A stretch of 64,000 bases of DNA. Source: a bacterium (GTDB lineage Bacteria > SZUA-79 > Acidulodesulfobacterales > Acidulodesulfobacteraceae). The notes under the pieces are model-generated. The model worked only from the letters and a program-made list of their open reading frames with translations, had not been told where the DNA came from and did not search any database. Of the stretch, positions 43,837 through 53,102 are shown piece by piece. Location of the stretch: the NCBI GenBank assembly GCA_021789605.1, contig JAJYJI010000001.1, forward strand, positions 62,001-126,000, read 5' to 3'. Within the stretch, counting starts at the first letter, position 1. Every line of letters begins with the position of its first letter. The position numbers and the translations under genes were made by a program.

Positions 43837-45909
43837 ATGGATATTTTTAAAAAAAATATTGCCGCATTTATTGGGAATATAATTAAAGATAAAACAAAGA
43901 GCGCAATACCCGAAGAGGAATCCGAAAAACTTATAAAACAGCCTCCCGACTCCTCTTTCGGAGATTACTCTCTTGCTTCGTATTATCTGGCTAAATACGG
44001 TTTTAAAGGGAAACCGGAGGCTATCGCCGCCGAAATTTTCGCCGCCGCATCCGCAAATTTCGAAACGGCAAAAGCTCTGGAGGACGTTTTCGATAAAATA
44101 GAAATAAAAGGGGCTTACGTTAATTTTTTCGTCGATAAGGAAAAATTTATTTACAGCACTTTAAAAGAAGTTGCGGAAAAGGGCGAATATTACGGCAGGA
44201 ACATTCCCGATAAACCGCTTAAGGTAGTAATCGATTTTTCTTCGCCGAATATCGCAAAACCATTCGGGGTGGGGCATCTGAGGTCAACCGTCATAGGAAT
44301 GAGCCTGTCCAATATTTATGAATTTTGCGGGCATAAAGTCGTAAAAATAAATTATCTCGGGGATTTCGGCACCCAGTTCGGCAAACTTTTAACGGCTTTC
44401 TGCCGTTACGGCGATATAAATTTTAATGAATTCGAAAAAGACCCCGTTAAGGTTTTATATAAACTTTACGTCAGGATACATAAGGAGGCCGAACGGGACG
44501 AAAGCATAGAGCAGGAAGCAAGGGAGAGGTTTAAAAAATTAGAAGAACTTTTAATTAAAAATAATGCTCTCGGATTGGAAGATTATATAGAATATCTCGA
44601 ATCCGTCCATACCGGCGTTAAAACCGGCATTTTTACGGCCGCGCTTAATAAAGGAGCAACGGATATTAAAGGCGATATGAAGGACGGACCCGCTAAAATA
44701 AGCCAAAAAAATAAAAGCTCGTTTTGCGCAGGCGACGGGCCGTATCTGTTATGGCAAATCATTAGAAATTTAAGCATAGAAGAATTCACAAGGATTTACG
44801 AGTTAATGGGGATAAAATTCGACGATTACGAAGGGGAAGGCGAAAGCGGCTTATTTTCCGGCGAAATAGTAAATCTGTTTTTTAAAAGCGGCTTGGCGGT
44901 GGAGAGCGAAGGCGCGGTTATAATACCGCTTAATGACGTAAAAACCCCGGCATTGATAGCTAAAAGCGACGGAACATCCATCTATCTTTCGAGGGATATA
45001 GTTACGGCGGTTTTAAGAATGGCAAAATATAATTACGACAAGACTATTTACGTAGTCGGTTCAGAACAGTCGCTCCATTTTAACCAGCTTTCCGGAATAT
45101 TTAGATTATTGAAAGATAAAATAGATAAAATAAAAGACAACCCAAATTTTAAAAAATACGCTTCTATTATAGACGGGAAGCTGGTTCACGTGAAATTCGG
45201 CAGGATAATCGGCATGTCGACGAGGAAGGGGAATCTGGTGTTTCTGGAGGATTACATAGAGGAAGCCGGCATTAAGGCTAAAGAAAAACTGGCCGAAGGG
45301 CCGAAAATTTTGAACGACGCCGCGGACGCGGCTTTAAAAATCGGCATCGGAGCCGTTATTTTCAACGACCTTAAAACCCGCCGCACTACCGACGTTAATT
45401 TCAACTGGGACAACGTTCTGTCTTTCGAGGGACAGACCGGACCTTATCTTCAATACACGGTTTCGAGAATAAACAGCCTTATGTCTAAACTTGGCGACGA
45501 TACCCCGGAAGAAAAACCTTTTTCCGGCTCCGCTTACTCCTCTTCATGCCCCGCTTCATCTTCCGGCTTGACGGACGAAAACGCGCTTATGCCCCTCGAA
45601 AGCGATAGTAAAAGGAAGTTCGCGGTTTCAAAAAACGACGCCGATTTTGACGATATATTTTCAATAGTCAAACAGATTTCATATTTTGAAAGCGCCGTCC
45701 GCGAAGCGTTAGAACAGGACGAACCGTCCGCCGTCAGCTCTTACGCTTTGGAATTGGCGGCTTTTTTTAATAAATATTATCAGAATTACAGGCTTATCGG
45801 AAACGATTCCGCCTACATACTGCCGCGCTTTTATATGCTGTCGGCGGTAAGAACGGTGCTGTCGTCGGCTTTAAAACTTTTGTGCATACCCGTTCTAGAC
45901 AGAATGTAA
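43837..45909 (+). CDS. argS: Arginyl-tRNA synthetase
   Basis: Charges tRNA-Arg. The 690-residue class I enzyme has the N-terminal Add-1 domain (about 1-125), the HIGH-like motif SSPNIAKPFGVGHLRST (about 133-149) and a KMSKS-equivalent GMSTRKGN. LQYTVSRINSLMSKL begins the anticodon-binding domain. A ~50-residue Ser/Pro-rich acidic insert (about 555-605) lies within that domain and is not usual. It is longer than typical ArgS (550-590), partly due to this insert and another near 265-300. No ribosome site is evident. Confidence 0.95.
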   Translation: MDIFKKNIAAFIGNIIKDKTKSAIPEEESEKLIKQPPDSSFGDYSLASYYLAKYGFKGKPEAIAAEIFAAASANFETAKALEDVFDKIEIKGAYVNFFVDKEKFIYSTLKEVAEKGEYYGRNIPDKPLKVVIDFSSPNIAKPFGVGHLRSTVIGMSLSNIYEFCGHKVVKINYLGDFGTQFGKLLTAFCRYGDINFNEFEKDPVKVLYKLYVRIHKEAERDESIEQEARERFKKLEELLIKNNALGLEDYIEYLESVHTGVKTGIFTAALNKGATDIKGDMKDGPAKISQKNKSSFCAGDGPYLLWQIIRNLSIEEFTRIYELMGIKFDDYEGEGESGLFSGEIVNLFFKSGLAVESEGAVIIPLNDVKTPALIAKSDGTSIYLSRDIVTAVLRMAKYNYDKTIYVVGSEQSLHFNQLSGIFRLLKDKIDKIKDNPNFKKYASIIDGKLVHVKFGRIIGMSTRKGNLVFLEDYIEEAGIKAKEKLAEGPKILNDAADAALKIGIGAVIFNDLKTRRTTDVNFNWDNVLSFEGQTGPYLQYTVSRINSLMSKLGDDTPEEKPFSGSAYSSSCPASSSGLTDENALMPLESDSKRKFAVSKNDADFDDIFSIVKQISYFESAVREALEQDEPSAVSSYALELAAFFNKYYQNYRLIGNDSAYILPRFYMLSAVRTVLSSALKLLCIPVLDRM

Positions 45910-45975
45910 CGGAAAGGCGCAGGCGCAAAATGAATATAATAACGAAAATTATTTAAAATTAAAATTTAAATTAAA

Positions 45976-46980
45976 ATGAGCCTCGAAATAAATAATTTGA
46001 CGGTAGGATTATATAATCTCGAACATAAGCAAAAAAGCGTAAACCATATCGACGTAGTAGATTCCTTTTTTTTAAAAGTCGAAGAAGGAGAGGCGGTTTC
46101 GATAGTCGGAGAATCCGGCAGCGGAAAATCTTTATTGGGCTTATCTATATTAAGGCTTAACCCTTCCGGCGTTTCAAAGATAATATCCGGCGAGATTAAA
46201 ATAAAATGCTTCTCCCAAAAAAACGAAATAGACATATTGAAACTTAAGCGGGAAGACCTTGCGGACGTCAGAGGCAGGCTTGTCTCCATGATATTTCAAG
46301 ACCCGAATACGTCTTTAAATCCGGTAATGAGAATAGGCGCGCAGATTACCGAAGCTATACTGGCTCATAAAAAAGTTTCTAAAAAGGAAGCAAAAGATAC
46401 GGCGATTTCCTATCTTAACTCTATGAATATCGACGGAAAGTCGAGATTTTATTCTTATCCGTACGAAATGTCCGGGGGCATGAGGCAAAGGGTGATGATT
46501 GCGATGGCCATGGTTTTGAATCCATGTTTTCTGATAGCCGACGAGCCTACCACGGCTCTGGACGTTACCACTTCCTTGCAGGTTCTAAGCCTTATCGAAG
46601 GCATAAAAGAAAAATCTAACGTAGGCGTTATTTTTATCACGCACGATTTAACCGTCGCAAAAAGGATATCCGACAGAATCTGCGTATTTTACGCCGGGCA
46701 GGTAATGGAACTCGGAAAAACCGAAGAAGTGATGGATAACCCCGCCCACCCATATACTTTGTCTTTAATAAGAAGCGTGCCGTATCTGGATAAAGGCTAT
46801 AAGCCGAAGCAAAGGCTTTTCACCATACCGGGCTTTCTGGCGGAGGACGATTTTTATAAAGGAAAGTGCCGGTTTTATTCAAGGTGCTTCAAAAGAGCGG
46901 ACGACTGTTTAAATGATATATCCTTAACCGGCCTGACCGGGTCGAAAAACAGATACGTAAGATGTATAAAAGCCGGTTAG
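45976..46980 (+). CDS. Oligopeptide/dipeptide ABC transporter ATP-binding protein (OppD/DppD type)
   Basis: Cytoplasmic ATPase of a peptide or nickel importer. The 334-residue protein has Walker A GESGSGKS (about 45-52), the signature MSGGMRQRVMIAMA, Walker B CFLIADEPTTALDV and switch His ITHDLTV. The C terminus has the oligo_HPY extension (HPYTLSLIRSVP) with cysteines in CRFYSRCFKRADDC that can bind an Fe-S cluster. It is followed 70 bases later by the matching OppF-type subunit, but no permease or binding protein is next to them. Confidence 0.92.
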   Translation: MSLEINNLTVGLYNLEHKQKSVNHIDVVDSFFLKVEEGEAVSIVGESGSGKSLLGLSILRLNPSGVSKIISGEIKIKCFSQKNEIDILKLKREDLADVRGRLVSMIFQDPNTSLNPVMRIGAQITEAILAHKKVSKKEAKDTAISYLNSMNIDGKSRFYSYPYEMSGGMRQRVMIAMAMVLNPCFLIADEPTTALDVTTSLQVLSLIEGIKEKSNVGVIFITHDLTVAKRISDRICVFYAGQVMELGKTEEVMDNPAHPYTLSLIRSVPYLDKGYKPKQRLFTIPGFLAEDDFYKGKCRFYSRCFKRADDCLNDISLTGLTGSKNRYVRCIKAG

Positions 46981-47050
46981 ATTCCGGATAAATTAATGAT
47001 GTTCAGCCGCAATAAATAATTAATCCAATGAGAAATATGCCGGTATCGAT

Positions 47051-48025
47051 ATGAAAGAAGACGATGTTATTTTAGCCGTTTCGGGGCTTTCCAAACATTA
47101 TAAATATTATAAAAGTTTATTCGACGTTAAGAAAAACGTAATAAAAGCGGTTGACGGCGTGACGTTTAACGTTTTTAAAAACGAAATATTCGCCGTAGTG
47201 GGGGAAACTGGGTGCGGAAAATCTACCCTGTCCAAACTTATCGCGGGGCTGGCCGGCAAGACGTCCGGAGAGATAAAGTTTAAGGGAGAACCTTTGGATT
47301 ACGGAATTCGCGGCAAAAATTTCAGAAAAAAGATTCAGATACTTTTTCAGGACCCTTATTCTTCGCTTAATCCCAAAAAGAAGATATATAAAATCGTATC
47401 GTATCCAGCGGTTAGAAACGGTATTATAAGAAAAAAAGACAGATTGGATTTTGCGGTTTCGCGGCTTAAAAACGTGGGATTGTCAGAAAATGCCGCTTTA
47501 AATTATCCCCATATGCTGTCCGGCGGACAGAGGCAGAGGGTCGGCATCGCAAGGTGCTTGTCCGTAAGCCCCGAACTTCTTATTCTCGACGAACCGGTAT
47601 CCGCTTTGGATATGTCTATATCCGCGCAGATTTTAAACCTTCTGACGGACTTAAAGGAGGAAGCCGGAATGACGTATATATTTATAACCCATGATTTAAA
47701 ATTGGTCAGGCATATCGCCGACAGGGTATGCGTAATGTACGGCGGTAAAATAATGGAAATTGCAAAATCGGGCGATTTCTTCGATAAGCCGGCCCATCCG
47801 TACTCCAATATTCTTTATAATTCCATGATGTTTTTCGATTCCAAAAATAAAAATGAGGCTTTAAAAAATAAAGAAACGATTAAGCCGGACGGGGGTAAAA
47901 CGACCGGATGCGTTTATTTCAACAAATGTAACGCATCTCAAGATATTTGCGGAAAGCTGGAGCCGCAGTTAAAAGATATCCCGAACGGCGGCAGGTCGGC
48001 GGCCTGTTTTTTCCCGTTTTCGTAA
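47051..48025 (+). CDS. Oligopeptide/dipeptide ABC transporter ATP-binding protein (OppF/DppF type)
   Basis: Partner ATPase of 324 residues. Walker A GETGCGKS, Q-loop LFQDPYSSLNPKK, signature LSGGQRQRVGIARC, Walker B LLILDEPVSALDMS and switch His THDLKLV are present, and the cysteine-containing C-terminal HPYSNILYNSMM tail matches the family, with CVYFNKCNASQDIC. It ends 7 bases from the convergent DksA gene. The pair lacks the usual oppA, oppB and oppC genes in this window, so its permease may be elsewhere. Confidence 0.92.
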   Translation: MKEDDVILAVSGLSKHYKYYKSLFDVKKNVIKAVDGVTFNVFKNEIFAVVGETGCGKSTLSKLIAGLAGKTSGEIKFKGEPLDYGIRGKNFRKKIQILFQDPYSSLNPKKKIYKIVSYPAVRNGIIRKKDRLDFAVSRLKNVGLSENAALNYPHMLSGGQRQRVGIARCLSVSPELLILDEPVSALDMSISAQILNLLTDLKEEAGMTYIFITHDLKLVRHIADRVCVMYGGKIMEIAKSGDFFDKPAHPYSNILYNSMMFFDSKNKNEALKNKETIKPDGGKTTGCVYFNKCNASQDICGKLEPQLKDIPNGGRSAACFFPFS

Positions 48026-48032
48026 GATTAGC

Positions 48033-48539
48033 TTATTCGTCGGAATCTTTGAACGCTTCGTCTTCGTTTAACAAAGTCAGGGCGCTTAGGTGGTCGATGT
48101 AATCTTCGCTCATCTGTTTCTTTTCTTCCTCTTCGGCGCGGGACTGGCAATTTATGCATAAATTGGAATACGGGATTACTTTCAGCCTTTTCTTGGAGAT
48201 GGGTTCGCCGCATTCGTCGCAGACGCCGTAAGTCCCTTCTTTAATTTTAATAAGCGCGTTGTCTATTTCCCTGACCTTTTTTCTTTCCCTGTCTCCAAGC
48301 ATATAAGAAAGTTCGCGGTCCCTTTCGCTAGAGGCGATGTCGTAGTTGTCGCCGCGGTATTCGGTAGAATCTTTTGAAGAGCCTTCCTTGATTCCGGCGT
48401 CTATTTCTTTAAATATGGCTTTTTTCATGCCGATTAACGTTTTTTTTACTTCCTCTATCTCTTGCGCCGAAAAAGTCTGCGGTTCTTCAGCAATTTTTTT
48501 TGACGGCGCGGCGCTTTTTTCTTTGTTTTTATTTTTCAT
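48033..48539 (-). CDS. DksA/TraR-family zinc-finger regulator
   Basis: RNA polymerase secondary-channel factor of 168 residues. The C-terminal C4 zinc finger is CDECGEPISKKRLKVIPYSNLCINC (about 120-144), the diagnostic end of DksA. The long N-terminal coiled coil (about 40-105) would carry the catalytic tip acidic residues; REIDNALIKIKEGTYG precedes the finger. The coil-tip aspartate pair of E. coli DksA is not obvious, so it is DksA-like rather than proven DksA. AGAGGAT precedes the start. It diverges from dgt with a very AT-rich 236-base gap. Confidence 0.85.
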   Translation of the reverse strand: MKNKNKEKSAAPSKKIAEEPQTFSAQEIEEVKKTLIGMKKAIFKEIDAGIKEGSSKDSTEYRGDNYDIASSERDRELSYMLGDRERKKVREIDNALIKIKEGTYGVCDECGEPISKKRLKVIPYSNLCINCQSRAEEEEKKQMSEDYIDHLSALTLLNEDEAFKDSDE

Positions 48540-48775
48540 AAATATCCTCTTAAATATCGTAAAAATATTAATATATAATATATAATATATAATAAATTTA
48601 GTTATAATTTTAATATAATAAATTTAAATTTATCTTTTTAAAAATTTTTGAATAGTATATATTTAATTAAATTTAAATGCAAGATTAAAAGTTAGCGCAA
48701 ATCCCGATTTTGAAATTTGGACGCATAGGGCGCATAAATATTTTTTAATCGGAATTTGCCGCGGCGGGAGGCATT

Positions 48776-50251
48776 TTGACGGAAAACGAGAGGGTTTTCG
48801 ATTACGGTTACGCCGGCAAAGAAAAAAAAGAAAAGGGGGTAAGGTCGCCTTTTCAAATAGACAGGGACAGAATAATACATTCTAGCGCTTTCAGGAGGAT
48901 GAGGAATAAAACCCAGGTTTTCGGGATTTTCACTCTGGATTATTATAGGACTAGGCTGACCCATTCGCTGGAAGTATCGCAGATAGCAAGGTCTATAGCA
49001 TCTATCTTAAATAAAAAACACGGTTTAAAAATAGACGCAGACCTTATAGAGGCCGTTTCCCTGGCTCACGATATAGGCCATCCCCCGTTCGGCCATCTAG
49101 GCGAATTTATAATAAACGAAAAGATAAAGGAAGCGACGAAAGGCAAATACGGTTTCGAAGCCAATGCCCAGAATATAAGGATACTGAATTTTTTGGAGAA
49201 AAAATTTTATGATTCCGCAAGAAATAAAATATACGGAATTAATCCTTCCCTTAAAACAATCGACGGAATTTTAAAATATAAGCTTCCGTATTCTTTATCC
49301 GATAAGAATAAGCATTTTATATACGATAACGATATATTCATTCTCGAAAAACTTCACGGAAAAGATTTTATTAATTATCTGAAGAAACACTCGGGGTTTT
49401 TAAACGACCCTAAAAATAAAGAAGCGAAAGAGAACTTCTTTGAATCGTCGAGATGTTTGGAATGCCAGATATTAAACGCCGCCGACGATATCGCTTACGC
49501 CACGCACGATATAGAAGACGGGGTAGAGTCTAAGCTTATAGATATAGGCGGGCATTTCAAAGTAAATAAATATTTAAAGGAAGGCGCTTGTCCTGGAAAA
49601 GATTCTGCTAATAAAATTGCGGCGCAAGCGGATAATTTCTTTTTAAATCTCAGGAATATTTTTAAAACTGCCGAAAGCAAAGAAACAGGCTGCATGCCGG
49701 ATGCGGATGGCCGGAAAGGCTCTATGTATCATATAAAAGTCAAAACCGAACTTAAAGAATTTTTTTCAAATTATATTTCAAAATTTATTTTAAATTTAGA
49801 TTTGGAAGAAAGGCGGGACAGGATAGCGAAACTTAAATCGAAATCCAAATTAAAGCCGAAAGAAAACAATTTAATTTTAGACGTTCCGGTGGATTTTGAC
49901 GACGAATCCTACAAATACGGGGTTATATGGAAAAACGGAGTAAATCTTGAAATCAGCGCCCTTAAGAAGATTTCATACAAGCTGGTTATGGAAAACAGGG
50001 AGATACTTCTGAGCAGATATAAAGCCGAAAATATAATAAGAAAGCTTTTTTCCGTTTTTTCCGAAATAAAAAACGTAAAACTTTATCCGGACGACTTTCA
50101 GGAACTGTACGAGTTCGGATTTTACGATGGTTTCGGAAAAGCTCAAAACGAAAAAATCGGACTTCAGGTAATGTGCGCCGATTATATAAGCGGAATGACC
50201 GATATGTATGCGATAAAACTGTATTCGTCGCTGTTCGATTCCGGAGTTTGA
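48776..50251 (+). CDS. dgt: dGTP triphosphohydrolase (dGTPase, HD domain)
   Basis: Removes triphosphate from dGTP or other dNTPs, lowering nucleotide pools. The 491-residue HD-domain protein has RDRIIHSSAFRRMRNKTQVF, the first His in RLTHSLEVSQIARS, the metal pair AHDIGHPPFGHLGE, and a late Asp in AADDIAYATHDIEDG, with a C-terminal MCADYISGMTDMYAIKLY. The start is TTG preceded by GGGAGG at 48766-48771. A central region (about 265-330) has a non-conserved insertion. Some family members aid phage defence, but no defence genes flank it. Confidence 0.92.
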   Translation: MTENERVFDYGYAGKEKKEKGVRSPFQIDRDRIIHSSAFRRMRNKTQVFGIFTLDYYRTRLTHSLEVSQIARSIASILNKKHGLKIDADLIEAVSLAHDIGHPPFGHLGEFIINEKIKEATKGKYGFEANAQNIRILNFLEKKFYDSARNKIYGINPSLKTIDGILKYKLPYSLSDKNKHFIYDNDIFILEKLHGKDFINYLKKHSGFLNDPKNKEAKENFFESSRCLECQILNAADDIAYATHDIEDGVESKLIDIGGHFKVNKYLKEGACPGKDSANKIAAQADNFFLNLRNIFKTAESKETGCMPDADGRKGSMYHIKVKTELKEFFSNYISKFILNLDLEERRDRIAKLKSKSKLKPKENNLILDVPVDFDDESYKYGVIWKNGVNLEISALKKISYKLVMENREILLSRYKAENIIRKLFSVFSEIKNVKLYPDDFQELYEFGFYDGFGKAQNEKIGLQVMCADYISGMTDMYAIKLYSSLFDSGV

Positions 50252-50316
50252 CGGCCGGCGTATAAAAGCCGCCAAATTAGCCTGATTTAGGCATTAACAT
50301 TTTTCTTTTTATTTTT

Positions 50317-50345
50317 TTGACAATATTGTAAATTATAAATATAAT
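50317..50345 (+). promoter_or_regulatory. Perfect consensus sigma-70 promoter
   Basis: TTGACA (50317-50322), 17 bases, TATAAT (50340-50345): consensus at all twelve positions. It should start transcription near 50352, leaving a leader of about 107 bases before the gene at 50459. A perfect -35/-10 is rare and predicts strong constitutive expression. Confidence 0.8.
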
Positions 50346-50458
50346 AAATATAGGCTATATAACTGTTAAATGAGCTTTTTAAAATGTATTTAACTATAAA
50401 TTTTAACCTGTGCCGCCGTCATCGTATATCAATTAAATAATTAAGAGGCTATGCCCTT

Positions 50459-51991
50459 ATGAATATATCCTATATTAAGCATAAATCCGCGTATAAAATT
50501 TTTGCCGCAATAATTCTCGCGGTACTTATAACTGTAACGATATTTTTCATATTCGGCCGTCCGGCTTTCGAGCGCCCCGGCAATTCGTTCGTACATGCGC
50601 CGGCCGGCTGGATAAAGCATAGCGTCAAATACGGTCCGTCGGTTATTGCGCCCGATAACTGGAGATTTAAATTAGACAGCGGAAACGGAAGCGTTTCGTT
50701 AAACGGAGTCAATAAAGAGAGGGCGGTTATCTGGCCTTTGTTTTCCGCTAAAAATATCAATATGCGTGCGGCCGAATTAACGCTTATAAAATTGGGAAGA
50801 AAGGTATGGCCGGGCTATGAGTGGAAATACCCCTCTGCCCCGTCATTGAACTTGATAAGCATGAAAGGATATAAAGGCAAAGATAAAGGAATAGCCCTGC
50901 TCACATGGGTTAATACCCCTAAGGGTACGGCAATTTGCATATTTATGGCATCCGCGCCGGCAAAAAATTTCAAAGCGAAAGCGCCGGTATTCGCACGCAT
51001 ATTTCAAAGTTTTCATGTTTCCGGCCGTCCGCTCGCAAAAATAAAAAGACGGCCGGCGATAAGATATTTAACGTGGCAGGACCCGCGTGAACGGGCATTT
51101 ACCCTTCAGGTTCCACGGTCGTGGAATGTTGCCGGCGGAGCTTACAGATACGCCCCGCTGGACGTGAGAATAGAGGCGCGGAGCGTTTCGCCGGATAATA
51201 AAATCATAGTCCAGTTAGGAGATGCCGATATTCCCACTTATACGTTTCCAAACCGGCTGCTTAGCATGGGCGGATTTAACGAAGGCAGTTATTATTCCCC
51301 CGGTTACGGATTAAGATATATAGTTTTGCATTATATGCCCGGCTTGGAATACGCGCGTTATTACGCAGAAAACTATGTTTCGGGAATCTGTCGGGGAATC
51401 CGCATAACATACTCGAAAAATAGGCGTGATATATCGGGAAGCATCAATCAAAGTTATATGGCATATAATTTGCCGATAAGGCTTAGCGCCGGCGAAACTA
51501 AGTTTTCATGTCTGCGGAACGGCATCGCCTCGAAGGGCTATATATTTGCCGGCACATACCGGACTTCGACCATCTGGGGCATTATGTACCTATTTATCGC
51601 GCTTGCCCCGCCCCATAAATTTAATGAAGCCATGGCAGTTTTAAGCCATGAAATAGGAACCTTCAAGGAAAATCCCCGGTGGGCGGCCATGAACGAACAC
51701 ATTGCGTCAAACGCATCTAAAATTAATGCGGAAGCAAATAAAAAAATAGAGCATATGATTTCCAGTTCTTATAACTATCGCAGTCGCGTAATGGACGAAA
51801 TTGCCCGCAGGCGGGAAAACGCAATTTTAGGCGAAAACGACGTTGTAGATACCGAAACGGGCGTAGATTACAAAGTTGACAGCGGTTCTAATTACTACTG
51901 GATATCTCATGACGGAACCATAGTCGGAACAGTTACGGATTCGGTTCCTAATCACGACGTCAATTTTAAAAAACTTTTGTTGCGCCCTTAA
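50459..51991 (+). CDS. Conserved hypothetical exported/anchored protein
   Basis: A 510-residue protein with one N-terminal membrane segment (about 14-32) and the remainder predicted outside the cytoplasm. I cannot name a function. Two regions look conserved: WQDPRERAFTLQVPRSWNVAGG (about 202-223) followed by VRIEARSVSPDNKIIVQLGDADIPTYTFPN, and a C-terminal segment ILGENDVVDTETG then YKVDSGSNYYWISHDG (about 460-490). I believe this pattern recurs in an uncharacterised bacterial family, but that is recollection and not checked. Few cysteines, no lipobox. It has a perfect consensus promoter and sits alone. A role in envelope assembly or host interaction is only a guess. Confidence 0.7.
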   Translation: MNISYIKHKSAYKIFAAIILAVLITVTIFFIFGRPAFERPGNSFVHAPAGWIKHSVKYGPSVIAPDNWRFKLDSGNGSVSLNGVNKERAVIWPLFSAKNINMRAAELTLIKLGRKVWPGYEWKYPSAPSLNLISMKGYKGKDKGIALLTWVNTPKGTAICIFMASAPAKNFKAKAPVFARIFQSFHVSGRPLAKIKRRPAIRYLTWQDPRERAFTLQVPRSWNVAGGAYRYAPLDVRIEARSVSPDNKIIVQLGDADIPTYTFPNRLLSMGGFNEGSYYSPGYGLRYIVLHYMPGLEYARYYAENYVSGICRGIRITYSKNRRDISGSINQSYMAYNLPIRLSAGETKFSCLRNGIASKGYIFAGTYRTSTIWGIMYLFIALAPPHKFNEAMAVLSHEIGTFKENPRWAAMNEHIASNASKINAEANKKIEHMISSSYNYRSRVMDEIARRRENAILGENDVVDTETGVDYKVDSGSNYYWISHDGTIVGTVTDSVPNHDVNFKKLLLRP

Positions 51992-52180
51992 ACGTTTTTG
52001 ATTCGAGTCAACGTTCCGTCCGAATCTTTATGCCTGCCAGCAACAAACTTGCGAATACTGCCGGAAGCAAGAAGATGTGAAGAGGGAGAGGGAGCGCCTA
52101 TAAAAAAGCGAAAGCGGCGGCTTTTATCCGCGCCGCCTAAGCGGAACGAATCGAACTTTTTAAGGGATAACTTTCCCGGC

Positions 52181-52765
52181 TTAACGGGCGAACAAACCGC
52201 TTTCGACCAATTCGCATATAATATGCGCGATTAAAATGTGATTTTCCTGAATACGCGGGGTATCTTTAGAAGGAATCCTTATGAGCAGGCCGCACATGCC
52301 CGGTTCAGCCATTTTGCCGCCGCTTTCGCCCGTAAAGCCGATTATTTTCATGCCGATATTTTTTGCCGTATATATCGCCGATAAAATATTTTTGGAGTTG
52401 CCGGACGTCGATATTCCCCAGAAAATATCGTCTTTCTTTGCGTTTGCTTCAAGCTGGCGGGAAAAAACTGCCGAAAAATCGTAATCGTTTGCTATCGCCG
52501 TTAAATTAGAAGTGTTCACAGTAATGCTTTCCGCCGCAAGCGCTTTTCTTTCCATGTAAAACCGCGAGACGAGTTCGGCGGCAATGTGCTGGGCGTCAGC
52601 CGCCGAACCGCCGTTTCCGGCTATAAAAACTTTTCCGCCTTTGCAGTAAGACGAAATAATAGTTTTGGATATTTCTTCTATTGTTCTTATAATTTCGACA
52701 TTATTAGAAGTCAGGTCAAAGAGGGCTTTAGCCTCTTTAAATCTTTTTTCGATTATATTTTTCAT
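52181..52765 (-). CDS. gmhA: Phosphoheptose isomerase (sedoheptulose-7-phosphate isomerase)
   Basis: Starts ADP-heptose synthesis for the lipopolysaccharide core. The 194-residue SIS-domain protein has GGKVFIAGNGGSAADAQHIAAELV, a diagnostic phosphate-binding segment (about 43-66), NDYDFSAVFSRQL and WGISTSGNSKNIL, and ends IICELVESGLF. It follows the same-strand methyltransferase remnant and is separated from the 510-aa gene by a 190-base gap with nothing coding. It completes the LPS theme with kdsC and the lpt genes, though other heptose genes are not in the window. Confidence 0.94.
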   Translation of the reverse strand: MKNIIEKRFKEAKALFDLTSNNVEIIRTIEEISKTIISSYCKGGKVFIAGNGGSAADAQHIAAELVSRFYMERKALAAESITVNTSNLTAIANDYDFSAVFSRQLEANAKKDDIFWGISTSGNSKNILSAIYTAKNIGMKIIGFTGESGGKMAEPGMCGLLIRIPSKDTPRIQENHILIAHIICELVESGLFAR

Positions 52766-53098
52766 TCAAAAGCTCCTTTTCAATTTTATTTTTTAATATA
52801 TAACCGCTTTTCGGCAATTTCGACGTATTTTTTTCTTTTTCTATTCCAATCCATCTCCTGCCGAATTTTTGTGCAATAATTGCCGCAGTTCCGCTTCTTG
52901 AATTTTCTTTCAAAATTTCTAAACTGCCCTTATTTTCTAATGTTTGTATAATTTTATCGTCATTTATTCTTGCGTTAGAACGTCCGTCTTTCGATTCTTT
53001 GGTATTATTGTATGATATCAGGATATGTTTGCAATCTGCGTTAATAATAAGTTCTTCAAAAGCAAGTCCTGCTGCTGTAACATTGAGGAATTTACTGC
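52737..53098 (-). pseudogene. Chimeric DNA adenine methyltransferase remnant
   Basis: Reading the minus strand between purE and gmhA, one frame stays open for about 120 codons with no start codon at its 5' end. The first part, SSKFLNVTAAGLAFEELI, ADCKHILISYNNT, KDGRSNARINDDKIIQTLE, resembles the C-terminal half of D12-class (Dam-like) adenine methyltransferases. It then joins SRSGTAAIIAQKFGRRWIGIEKEK, which matches the AdoMet-binding end of N4/N6 DNA methyltransferases from type II or III systems. The junction lies near KGSLEILKEN. It runs past the gmhA start and stops at 52737. So it looks like a deletion fusion of two methyltransferase genes. No DPPY-type motif remains. Confidence 0.6.
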
Positions 53099-53102
53099 TT
53101 TG

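Noticed and set aside
48776..50251. dGTPase as part of an antiphage system
   Set aside because: dGTPases can defend against phage, but the neighbours (DksA-like, OppD/F, argS) are housekeeping and give no support.
51998..52234. A 78-codon open frame, plus strand
   Set aside because: It overlaps the end of gmhA on the other strand, is Arg/Lys-rich without a known domain, begins at a TTG with no ribosome site, and looks like a chance frame.
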